NCBI GenBank assembly: GCA_964386865.1
Contig: CAYLUN010000062.1
Span: forward strand, 1 to 33,577
Source: CAYLUN01 sp964386865
GTDB taxonomy: Bacteria > Verrucomicrobiota > Kiritimatiellia > RFP12 > UBA1067
Direction: 5' to 3'
DNA length: 33,577 nt
How positions within the stretch are numbered: position 1 is the first letter of the stretch; each line of letters begins with the position of its first letter. Positions 1 through 7,400 of this stretch are shown here, piece after piece. Under the pieces are notes generated by a model, which was not told the origin of the DNA, did not search any database, and saw only the letters and a list, made by a program, of their open reading frames with translations. The translations under genes and the position numbers were made by a program.

Positions 1-1228
1 TGAACTCCAGCGGGAAGCCGTAGGTGTCGTAGAGCTTGAAGGCGGTGCGGCCGGAAAGCGTGGGCTGGCCGTGCTGCTTGAGCGCCTCCGCGACCTTGTC
101 GAACTCCTTCTGGCCGGCGGCGAGTGTCTTCTCGAAGCGCTCCTCCTCCGTCACGAGCTCGCCGACGATGGTCTCGCGGTTCCGCTCCAGCTCGGGGTAG
201 ACGTGCTTGTAGTTGGCGATGACGATTTCGGCCAGCTCGCGGGTGTAGCCGGGGGCGATGCCGAGCAGCTTGGCGTAGCGCACCGAGCGGCGGATCAGGC
301 GACGCAGCACGTAGTTCGCGCCGACGTTGCCGGGCTTGACGCCGCCCTTGGGGTCGCCGAGGATGAAGACCGAGGTGCGCATGTGGTCGGCGATGATGCG
401 CTCGGCGCGCACGGCGGCCTCTTCATTTTCGGGGCGCGCGGTCGAGAGCGCCTTGATCTTCGCCATGAGCGGCGCGAAGAGCTCGGTCTCGTAGACGGTG
501 GCGTAGCCGTTCATCATGCAGATGGTGCGCTCGACGCCCATGCCGGTGTCGACGTTGCTCTGCTTGAGCGGCTCGTAGGTGCCGTCGGCGGTCTTGTTGT
601 ACTGCATGAAGACATCGTTCCAGATCTCGATGTACTTGCCGCAGCGGCAGCCGGGGCGGCAGACCTTGCCGCAGGCGGGCTTGCCCGTGTCGATGAACAT
701 CTCGGTGTCCGGCCCGCACGGCCCGGTGGCGCCGGCGGGGCCCCACCAGTTGTCGTCCTTCGGCAGGGCGTGGATGCGCGACTCGGGGATGCCGAGGCTC
801 TTCCAGATCGCGATCGACTCCTCGTCGCGCGGCACGTTGCCCTCGCCCTCGAAGACCGTGACGCTGAGCTGGTTGGGCGAGAAGCCGAGGCGCTGCGTGA
901 GGAACTCGTAGGACCAGCTGATCGCCTCTTTCTTGAAGTAGTCGCCGAGGGACCAGTTGCCGAGCATCTCGAAGAAGGTCAGGTGGCAGGAGTCGCCCAC
1001 GGCGTCGATGTCGCCGGTGCGCACGCACTTCTGCACGTCGGTCAGGCGCGAGCCGGAGGGGTGCTTCTCGCCGAGCAGGTAGGGCACGAGCGGGTGCATG
1101 CCGGCGGTGGTGAAGAGCACGGTCGGGTCGTTCTCCGGAATCAGCGAGGCGCCGGAGATGATCGCGTGACCCTTGGATTCGAAGAACGTGAGGTACGTGT
1201 CGCGGAGCTGGTCGGCTGTGAGTTTCAT
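1..1228 (-). CDS. alaS: Alanyl-tRNA synthetase, N-terminal part (runs off the window)
   Basis: Attaches alanine to tRNA-Ala in the cytoplasm. About 409 codons are present; the C-terminal part (rest of the tRNA-binding region, any editing and C-Ala domains) lies outside. The protein starts MKLTADQLRDTYLTFFESKG and contains the class II motif 2 region (VQKCVRTGDID, then HLTFFEMLGNWSLGDYF), a motif 3 region (DTGMGVERT) and, near the edge, AFKLYDTYGFPLE, all typical of AlaS. It is the variant with TTAGMHPLVPYLLG in place of the commoner TNAGM-QFK form, and it carries a cysteine cluster, CGKVCRPGCRCGKYIEIWN, inside the catalytic domain that could bind zinc. The ATG at 1228 has no clear Shine-Dalgarno, but a good sigma70-like promoter lies about 80 bases upstream, so alaS probably has its own transcript apart from recA. 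The family call is very sure; the zinc idea is inference. Confidence 0.96.
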   Translation of the reverse strand, partial: MKLTADQLRDTYLTFFESKGHAIISGASLIPENDPTVLFTTAGMHPLVPYLLGEKHPSGSRLTDVQKCVRTGDIDAVGDSCHLTFFEMLGNWSLGDYFKKEAISWSYEFLTQRLGFSPNQLSVTVFEGEGNVPRDEESIAIWKSLGIPESRIHALPKDDNWWGPAGATGPCGPDTEMFIDTGKPACGKVCRPGCRCGKYIEIWNDVFMQYNKTADGTYEPLKQSNVDTGMGVERTICMMNGYATVYETELFAPLMAKIKALSTARPENEEAAVRAERIIADHMRTSVFILGDPKGGVKPGNVGANYVLRRLIRRSVRYAKLLGIAPGYTRELAEIVIANYKHVYPELERNRETIVGELVTEEERFEKTLAAGQKEFDKVAEALKQHGQPTLSGRTAFKLYDTYGFPLEF

Positions 1229-1260
1229 AAGAGGTGTCTACGTTCGGGGTTCAGTTGAGT

Positions 1261-1288
1261 GTTACACGTTACAGGTTAAACACTGTCA
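1261..1288. repeat. Heptamer-phased repeat in the alaS leader
   Basis: On the plus strand the 28 bases read as four 7-mers: GTTACAC, GTTACAG, GTTAAAC, ACTGTCA. The first three share GTTA and differ at one to three positions. It lies in the predicted 5' untranslated region of alaS. Similar four-heptamer stretches occur elsewhere in the window, and 30062-30089 shares the unit GTTACAG. Confidence 0.5.
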
Positions 1289-1306
1289 TGAGGACACTTT
1301 GCGGAT

Positions 1307-1335
1307 ATGATATGCCGCCTTCTTTTCCTTGGCAA
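1307..1335 (-). promoter_or_regulatory. Sigma70-type promoter for alaS
   Basis: On the minus strand TTGCCA (1335-1330) is followed after exactly 17 bases by TATCAT (1312-1307). Each box matches the consensus at five of six positions. The predicted transcription start is near 1300, giving a leader of about 70 bases before the alaS ATG. Seen in sequence; activity is inferred. Confidence 0.6.
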
Positions 1336-1369
1336 AGCCGATACGGGTTGCGGGTTTAGGCGGCTTCCG

Positions 1370-1435
1370 CCCCAACTTGAGGTCGCAATTTGTGACCTCA
1401 AGTTTGGGGAGGTTGTCACGGATTGTGACCACCTC
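1370..1435. repeat. Two tandem inverted repeats between recA and alaS, possible ORF6N gene remnant
   Basis: The first dyad (1370-1409) has arms CCCCAACTTGAGGTC and GACCTCAAGTTTGGGG, complementary apart from one extra base. The second (1410-1435) has arms GAGGTTGTCAC and GTGACCACCTC with one mismatch. Both centres fit GTC[AG]C-N5-GTGAC. Read on the plus strand the first dyad encodes NLRSQFVTSS, a peptide I recognise from the core of ORF6N-domain phage-type proteins, and the second encodes a similar LSRIVTTS. It could be a decayed gene fragment, a REP-like element, or a hairpin ending recA transcripts; there is no T-tract on the recA side. Confidence 0.5.
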
Positions 1436-1443
1436 GGGAGCGG

Positions 1444-2487
1444 CTATTCCGCGGCGTCGTCAGCGGCGGGTGGCTTGGCCTTGCCGATGGCGAGGATGGG
1501 CTCGGCCTTGATCTTCTCGATCATCTGGGCGACGATCTCGGGGTGCGAGCGCAGGAACTCGGTCGAGGCGATCGAGCCTTGGCCGATCTGCTCCGCGCCG
1601 AAGCTCAGCCACGAGCCGCGCTTGGTGACGACGTTGCGGGCCAGGGCGGCGTCGAGCACCGAACCCTCCCACGAGATGCCGCGGGCGTAGAGAATGTCGA
1701 ACTCGGCTTCCGTGAAGGGCGGCGCGACCTTGTTCTTGACCACCTTGACGCGCGTGCGGTTGCCGATCACCGCGCCGGTGGGATCCTTGATCGCGCCGAT
1801 GCGCTGGACCTGCAGGCGCACCGAGGCGTAGAACTTGAGCGCCTTGCCGCCGGGCGTGGTCTCCGGGTTGCCGAACATCACGCCGATTTTTTCGCGCACC
1901 TGGTTGGTGAAGAGGCAGAGCGTCTTGGTCTGGGAGATGGCGCTGGTGAGCTTGCGCATGGCCTGGGACATGAGGCGAGCCTGAAGGCCCATGTGCGAGT
2001 CGCCCATGCTGCCGTCCAGCTCGGCCTGGGGGGTGAGCGCGGCAACGGAGTCCACGACCACCACGTCCAGCGCGCCGCTCTTGACGAGCTGCTCGGTGAT
2101 GGTGAGCGCCTCCTCGCCGGAGCCGGGCTGGGAGACCAGCAGGTCGTCGAGGTTCACGCCGATGCGGCGCGCGTAGTTGGGGTCCATCGCGTGCTCCGCG
2201 TCGACGAAGGCGGCGAGGCCGCCGGACTTCTGGGCGTTGGCGATGATGTGCAGCGCCAGCGTGGTCTTGCCGGAAGACTCCTGTCCGTAGACCTCGACCA
2301 CGCGCCCGCGCGGCAGGCCGCCGACGCCGAGTGCGAGATCCAGGGAGAGCGCGCCGGTCGGGATGATGGCGATGTTCTTCGACGCTTCGGCGTCGCCCAT
2401 GCGCATGATGGCCGAGTCGCCGAATTCTTTGCGGATCTGGCTCAGCACCGCTTCCAGTTGTGTGTTGCTTACTTTCTTCTCGGCCAT
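1444..2487 (-). CDS. recA: Recombinase RecA
   Basis: ATP-dependent DNA strand-exchange protein for homologous recombination and the SOS response, acting as a filament on single-stranded DNA. Its 347 aa are the usual length. Visible motifs: Walker A GQESSGKT (68-75, Lys74), catalytic Glu98 in FVDAEHAMD, Walker B VVVVDSVAA (142-150), loop L1 near MGDSHMGLQARLMSQ, and loop L2 region TNQVREKIGVMFGNPETTPG (about 194-213). The acidic C-terminus (PPAADDAAE) is also typical. ATG at 2487 follows a TAGGAG Shine-Dalgarno. An upstream hairpin terminator isolates it from the DUF1080 gene, so its promoter should lie between 2488 and 2540. I see an extended -10-like TGGTATCCT there but no convincing -35 and no LexA box I could name. 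Confidence 0.98.
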   Translation of the reverse strand: MAEKKVSNTQLEAVLSQIRKEFGDSAIMRMGDAEASKNIAIIPTGALSLDLALGVGGLPRGRVVEVYGQESSGKTTLALHIIANAQKSGGLAAFVDAEHAMDPNYARRIGVNLDDLLVSQPGSGEEALTITEQLVKSGALDVVVVDSVAALTPQAELDGSMGDSHMGLQARLMSQAMRKLTSAISQTKTLCLFTNQVREKIGVMFGNPETTPGGKALKFYASVRLQVQRIGAIKDPTGAVIGNRTRVKVVKNKVAPPFTEAEFDILYARGISWEGSVLDAALARNVVTKRGSWLSFGAEQIGQGSIASTEFLRSHPEIVAQMIEKIKAEPILAIGKAKPPAADDAAE

Positions 2488-2539
2488 ATGAGTCTCCTAG
2501 CAGGTGGGGAATGAATAAAAAAGATGGGTTTAGGATACC

Positions 2540-2568
2540 AAAAACGCCCCCCCGGAGGGGAGCGTTTT
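2540..2568 (-). terminator. Intrinsic terminator of the DUF1080 gene, upstream of recA
   Basis: On the minus strand a 12-bp stem (AAAACGC, one G-U pair, CCCC) closes on a UCCG tetraloop with a C-G closing pair, the extra-stable cUNCGg type, and runs into five Ts. The plus strand also has a T-rich tail (2565-2574), so it may work both ways. It sits between the DUF1080 stop (2647) and recA start (2487). Confidence 0.8.
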
Positions 2569-2584
2569 CTTTTTGAAGGGGACG

Positions 2585-2612
2585 GACGCCGAACGTGCGA
2601 CGCCGAACGCTC
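2585..2612. repeat. Heptamer-phased repeat (two 14-bp units)
   Basis: Two copies of a 14-bp unit, GACGCCGAACGTGC and GACGCCGAACGCTC, differ at two positions. The unit is two 7-mers, so the array spans four heptamers and 28 bp, like the arrays at 5373-5400 and 5599-5626. It lies in the 3' untranslated region of the DUF1080 gene. Confidence 0.6.
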
Positions 2613-2646
2613 ACCGTCAAGGAAAAGACGCAAAACGCCGCGTGCG

Positions 2647-3654
2647 TTATTTGACGACCGGCGTGAGCACCATGTTGCGGTAGTCGACGTCGGTGTGGTC
2701 GCCCTGCAGGTAGATCGGGCCAGGCTTGAACTCGTCCGAGGTCATCGCGCCGCCGGTGCAGCCGAGCACGGGCTGGTTGTCGATGGTGGTCTTGCCGTTG
2801 AGGATCACGGTCAGGTGGCGGTCGACCAGCGTGATGTCGATCGTCTGCCACTCGCCGGCTGGCTTCTCGGCGCCGACGGCGGGCGTGATGCGGCTGTAGA
2901 GCGCGCCCATGTTGTGCGAGTCGACGGGCTTGCCGAAGCTCTCAGCCATCTGCACCTCGTAAATGCCGCGCAGGTAGATGCCGCTGTTGCCTCCTGCGTT
3001 CAGGCGGACGTCGGTCTTGAGGTTGAAGTCCTCGAACTCCCGTTCGGTGCGGATGTTGGTGCCGCCGTGGCGGTTCTTTCCGTCAGGCCCCTTGACGCGG
3101 TTGCTGAGCATGCCGTCGGCGACGCTCCAGTAACTGGGAGCCTTTTCGTTCATGGCTTTCCAGCCGCTCATGTCCTTGCCGTTCAGCAGCGGGATCGGCG
3201 CGCCGAACTTGACTTTCGACAGGTCCGGCTTCGGCGGCAGGTCGGGAATCTTCTTGCCCGAAAAGTCGGCCTTGCCTACCTCCTTGCCCTCGTTGTTCAC
3301 GGTGCGGGTCGTGAGCGCCAGTTTGTCGCCGGCCAGCGTGGCCGTGATGGTCTCGACAAACGTCAGGTCTTTGCCGTCCTTTTTGCGGTTACTCTTGCGG
3401 ACGACGACGAGCGCGCCGTTCTCAACCTTGGTTTCGGTCACCGGCACGACGCTGCCGCCGCCCCAGAGAACCGAGCCCTTGAGCGAGCCGTCAGCCTGCG
3501 GCTCGACGCCCAGCCAGCCCGCGCCGCCGCCGGGTAGTGTCAGCGCCCAGCGTCCGGCAAACGCCTTGGCGTCATCGGCCGCGAACAGCGAAGTCGCTCC
3601 GCACAGGAGCCCCGCGGCCGCAAGGCCGCACACGTAAGAAGAAGAGTATTTCAT
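2647..3654 (-). CDS. Exported DUF1080 protein (3-keto-disaccharide hydrolase family)
   Basis: A 335-aa exported protein. The first 25 residues (MKYSSSYVCGLAAAGLLCGA, then TSLFA) form a Sec signal peptide with cleavage likely after Ala. Residues about 30-145 are a small beta-rich domain (FAGRWALTLPGGGAGWLGV). From about 150 to the end is a jelly-roll DUF1080 domain, with PLLNGKDMSGW, NIRTEREFEDFNLKTDVRL, GNSGIYLRG, EVQM and a terminal GPIYLQGDH-DVDYRNM, all typical. Some characterised family members act on 3-keto-glycosides, which would fit the Gfo/Idh/MocA protein and second DUF1080 at 10725-14890; the substrate here is unknown. It is a single gene between the VapBC pair and its own terminator. 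ATG at 3654; Shine-Dalgarno weak. Confidence 0.88.
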   Translation of the reverse strand: MKYSSSYVCGLAAAGLLCGATSLFAADDAKAFAGRWALTLPGGGAGWLGVEPQADGSLKGSVLWGGGSVVPVTETKVENGALVVVRKSNRKKDGKDLTFVETITATLAGDKLALTTRTVNNEGKEVGKADFSGKKIPDLPPKPDLSKVKFGAPIPLLNGKDMSGWKAMNEKAPSYWSVADGMLSNRVKGPDGKNRHGGTNIRTEREFEDFNLKTDVRLNAGGNSGIYLRGIYEVQMAESFGKPVDSHNMGALYSRITPAVGAEKPAGEWQTIDITLVDRHLTVILNGKTTIDNQPVLGCTGGAMTSDEFKPGPIYLQGDHTDVDYRNMVLTPVVK

Positions 3655-3733
3655 AATGCCCGCTATTGTCGCGTGTACCGCCCCCGGGGTTCAAGCAGAA
3701 AGTGAGGCCAGATGGCAGGCCGCCCTCACCCGG

Positions 3734-4135
3734 TCACTCCTTGACCACCTCAACGCCAGCGAGAGGGGCGGCAGCATGTTCGCAGGTCAACATGCCATGG
3801 CCGGACAGGCGGTATTCAGCATGAATCAGACGGTCGGCAAAACCGGGGTTGGCGCGTGCGAGACCTCTGGTTTTTAGCACGTTTCCGGCGGCCTCCGAAA
3901 AAAGGATGCCGTCGCCTGCGCTGAATGAGGCAAGCGCGGACAGCGCGGCGTCCTTAGGCATTTTGTAGTGATGTTGCAGGGCATAGTAACATTCCGTCGC
4001 GACGAGGTCGTTGACAACGCAGAGACCGCCCGAAGCGGTGAGCGTCATGACACGGTCGACAACCTTGCGAGCCAACTCGCGCGGTTCGCCCGTAAGCAGC
4101 CGCAGGACGACGGAGGTGTCCAACCCGTAGGTCAC
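3734..4135 (-). CDS. PIN-domain toxin, VapC type
   Basis: Predicted Mg-dependent ribonuclease toxin of a type II toxin-antitoxin pair, 133 aa. It begins at a GTG (4135), reading VTYGLDTSVVLRLLTGEP, with the first PIN acidic residue in GLDTS. A conserved Glu follows in ATECYYALQHHY, and FADRLIHAEYRLSG carries a later acidic position. The usual TFD acidic motif near the C-terminus is TCEHAAAPLAGVEVV here, so the fourth acidic site is altered. The GTG overlaps the antitoxin TGA by four bases (GTGA), indicating translational coupling. An upstream in-frame ATG at 4228 would add 31 non-PIN residues inside the antitoxin gene and is rejected. The specific RNA target cannot be read. Confidence 0.85.
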   Translation of the reverse strand: MTYGLDTSVVLRLLTGEPRELARKVVDRVMTLTASGGLCVVNDLVATECYYALQHHYKMPKDAALSALASFSAGDGILFSEAAGNVLKTRGLARANPGFADRLIHAEYRLSGHGMLTCEHAAAPLAGVEVVKE

Positions 4136-4398
4136 TTCCTCGTCCTCGCCTGGGCGATACTTTCGCGCACCGAGGCCATGTCGTGCCGCTTGACCTTGGC
4201 TGCATAGGCGTTGGCCACACCGAACCATGGCGGCAGTTTCTGCGGCGCGTCAGAGGCGCTGGGCGCGGGACGGAGGGTATCCCCGACCCACTCGGAGAAG
4301 AGGCGTACCGCCACCTCGCGGATCGGGCGTCCGGCCAGTGCGCTCTTGGCTTTGACCCGGCGGTAGAGGGCGTCCGGGATTTCCAGTGTCGCTTTCAT
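4132..4398 (-). CDS. Antitoxin of the PIN toxin, VapB-like
   Basis: An 88-aa protein directly upstream of the PIN toxin and overlapping it by four bases. The N-terminus MKATLEIPDALYRRVKAKSA fits a ribbon-helix-helix DNA-binding antitoxin (a beta strand with alternating residues, then two helices). The C-terminal half (PPWFGVANAYAAKVKRHDMA) would wrap the toxin. Such antitoxins neutralise the nuclease and repress their own operon. A dyad, ACAGGA-N9-TCCTGT, overlaps the likely promoter just upstream. The call rests on position, size and N-terminal pattern; the exact antitoxin class is inferred. Confidence 0.75.
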   Translation of the reverse strand: MKATLEIPDALYRRVKAKSALAGRPIREVAVRLFSEWVGDTLRPAPSASDAPQKLPPWFGVANAYAAKVKRHDMASVRESIAQARTRK

Positions 4399-4402
4399 AG
4401 AA

Positions 4403-4433
4403 ACAGGATAGCTGTATTCCTGTATTGCCGCAA
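4403..4433 (-). promoter_or_regulatory. Promoter and operator-like dyad of the toxin-antitoxin operon
   Basis: On the minus strand TTGCGG (4433-4428), a 17-base spacer and TATCCT (4410-4405) form a moderate promoter. The dyad ACAGGA-N9-TCCTGT (4403-4423) overlaps the -10 and spacer, as expected for autoregulation. The predicted start falls within a few bases of the ATG at 4398, so the transcript could be leaderless. Confidence 0.4.
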
Positions 4434-4455
4434 GCTGAATGAATCAGCTCAACAC

Positions 4456-7400
4456 TTATTGCGTGGAGAACAGCCGCTGCCAGAGCGAGGCGGGGGTTAG
4501 GGTGGCGTGGTAGAGGTAGCGGGTGCCGGAGGGCGGCAGCGGCGCCGGCGGGTGGGTGTACTGGTGGAGCGTCGCGGCGACCGCGACGGAGGCCGTGACC
4601 TCGGGGTCGGGGCTGAAGCCGCCGACGCGCCATAGCGTGCCCCAGCCGTCGAGGCGGTAGCCGCCGATGAAGCCGGCGTCGACGCCGGCGACGAGAACCG
4701 TCGCGGGGGCGGCAGAAGTTGAAGGCACGCCGCGGTTGACCGAACTGGCGGCCTGCGCGACCTTGGCGGCGAGCGCCTCGCCCAGCCACGCCTTGCCGGC
4801 CTCGGTCGCGTGCAGCGGCTCGGCGGGCTGGTCGACCGCGCCGTCGCCGATGGGCAGGCGCAGGTGGCCGAGCCCGGCGCCGGCGACAAGCTCGGTCTTC
4901 CACGCGTCGCCCTCGCGGTACGCGGCGCGGTGGAACGAGTAGGCGCCGGTCTCCCACCACGTGCCGCCGTTGTTGACGTAGCCGCGCACGGCGTCGAGCG
5001 CCTCGCGCCAGCGGCCGGGGCCGGCAGACGGGAAGACCTCGCCGTAGGGGTTGATGAGCGCGAAGTAGGAGGACGGGCCGGCCGCGAGCGCGGCGGCGAC
5101 CTCGCCGTAGGTGGCGAGCGTCTTGACCGCGAGGCCGTGCTGCTTCGCGAGCGCGGAAGCCTCGAAGGCGGCGCGCCACGCGGCGGGCGTGACCGTGCTG
5201 AGCGCGAGCGAGACGCCGGGGCCGAGGTCGATCACGCCGATGGCGGGCTTTGCGCCGGGCCAGTCGCGCGGCGCGAGGGCGCTGGGCGGTGGGACTCGCT
5301 TGACGCTGCCGCGCTGCGGAAGGGAGAGAGAGAGACTGTAGGCTGTAGGCTGTAGGCTGCAGGCATCCCCTCGAGTCGCTTGTCGCGAGTCGCTTGTCGC
5401 CTTTCCGTCCAGCGTCACGGTGATGCGCCCCGAGAGCGGCACGGGGATCGTCACGCTGGCCTGCGACGGCGCGTAGATCCAGACGTCGGTTTTGCCCTTG
5501 CGCGTTTCGGTGACATAGCCCGTGCCGTCGGGCGCGAGGCCGGCGGTCATGCCGGGCGCGCCGGCGCGGAAGCCGTAGGGCGGGAGGGTGAAAGGATCGG
5601 CTGTAGGCTGTAGGCTGTAGGCTGTAGGGTCAATGGTGCGCGGCACGTCGCCGAGGTTACAGAGGAACGTGACGTCGCCGTAGGTGGCGCGGATGACGCC
5701 GTCGTCGGACTCGCGGCGCGGGTCGCCGCCGGCCGCGAAGAGCGGGGCGCGGTCGTGGCGGAAGTCGCGCAGCGGAGTTCCGAGGTGGCGGGCGCAGACG
5801 GACTTCTGGAGTCGGTCGAGCCAGGCGAGCCACTCGCGCGGGGCGTCCTGCGTGGAGATGGCGGAGGCGGTTGCGCGGTAGCTGAGGCTGTAGCCGAGGC
5901 CGAGGGTCCAGGAGAGGATCTGGTCGTTGGTGACGAACTGGCCGAGGTCGTGGTGCATGAAGATCGCCTTGTCGTGCATGACGGCGAGGGCGAGCGGGAA
6001 GATCTCCCACGTGTCGGGAGGGAAGGAGGCCTTGAAGAGGCGCACCCACTCGGGGCGGTGCTCGGTGGGCACGATGCCCCAGCTCAGGCCGCAGAGCAGC
6101 GTCTGGTAGTCGGCGACGCGGTCCCAGCCGTTCTCGGTGCCGAGGGGCACGAGGCGGCTGTCCTCGTCGTTCATGGCGATCATGCCCTCGCTGTAGGCGG
6201 TGGGCGTGGGCGAGGCGGGGTTGGTGTCGTAGTGCCAGCCGCGCGCCCCGCACTGGTCTTGGAAGAGGACGTCGACGGGGAACTCCTGGGTGAACTGGCG
6301 CACGGTGACGCGGTTGGCGGCCTGGACGGCGGGGTGCCAGAGGGTGATGGTCCAGCCGTCGTTGTCGGAGTAGCGCTCGTAGATCGGCTTGCCGTCGAGG
6401 CCTTTGAGGAACGCGGCGTCGCCCTCGCGCTCGAAGGTCGGGCCTTTGGGGTGGTCGCACCACCAGGTCGGGTTGGTGTAGGGGCTGACGAGGTGGCCGA
6501 GGCTGTGGGCGCGGTCGAAGAAGGCCTTCAGCTCGTCGGAGGTGCCGAACCGCGCGTTGGGCGGCAGGTGGTCGGGATACTCCTTGTCAAAGCCGCCCTT
6601 GAGGTAGTCCGAGAAGTGGACGAGGGTCGGGACGGGGAGCGCGTCGAGGGCCGCGGTCTTCTCGCGGGCGCTGCCGCTCATGAAAAACAGAACCGACTGT
6701 TTCAGGCGGGCGAGGACGTCGGGCTTGACCTTCTCCGTGAGCGGGCGGGTGAGCCCGTTGGCGGCGGTGTAGCGGGCGAGGTCCTCGTAAACGGGCGTGC
6801 CGAGGGTCAGTCGCACGGCCGGGCTGCGCCAGGTCGTGCCGGGGCGGACATAGGTGTTGAAGGCGTGGTCGCAGTAGCCGCCCCGCTCGTCGCCGCCGCA
6901 GGCGAGGGCGCCCGGCACGAAAATCTCGGCGGGGGATTTCGCGGCGTCCCACGGCTGCTTGACGGCGCGCGGCTGGACGCGGTAGAGGCCGGCCGCGCCG
7001 GCGCGCGACTCGAGGTGCATGAAGTCCGAGAAGGCGACCGGGTAGGCGAGGCTGTAGGCGAGGTAGCGGTGGGGGCGGAGCGCTTGGTAGAACGAGTAGC
7101 CGCCGACCTCGAACCAGTGTCCGCCGGCCTTGACGAAGCCGCGGATGGTTTCGAGCACGGCGGGCAGGCCGTCGTCGCTGGGCGCAGGGATGGACTCGCC
7201 GTAGGGGTTGAGGATGCAGAGGAAGTCCGGGCGGCGGGCGGCGTCGAGCATGGCCTGCGGGGAGTCGAGCTCGACGAAGGTCACGCGTCCGCCCGAGCGG
7301 GCGGCGATGGCGGCGAGCCGGCTGCGCCAGTCGCTGACGGGCACGTCCGCCCAGTTGCCGGCCTCGGGGCCGTTGGTGAGGCTCACGAGGCCCAGCTGTT

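Noticed and set aside
71..1258. A plus-strand open frame of 395 codons at the left edge
   Set aside because: Antisense of alaS, whose minus-strand frame is unmistakable.
2488..2540. LexA/SOS box in the recA promoter
   Set aside because: No palindrome matching a LexA motif I know is present in this short region.
4136..4228. Longer start for the PIN toxin at ATG 4228
   Set aside because: The added 31 residues overlap the antitoxin and are not PIN-like; the GTG at 4135 makes a four-base stop-start overlap.
5334..5626. CRISPR array from the short tandem repeats
   Set aside because: Units are 7 bp and contiguous, with no spacers and no cas genes.
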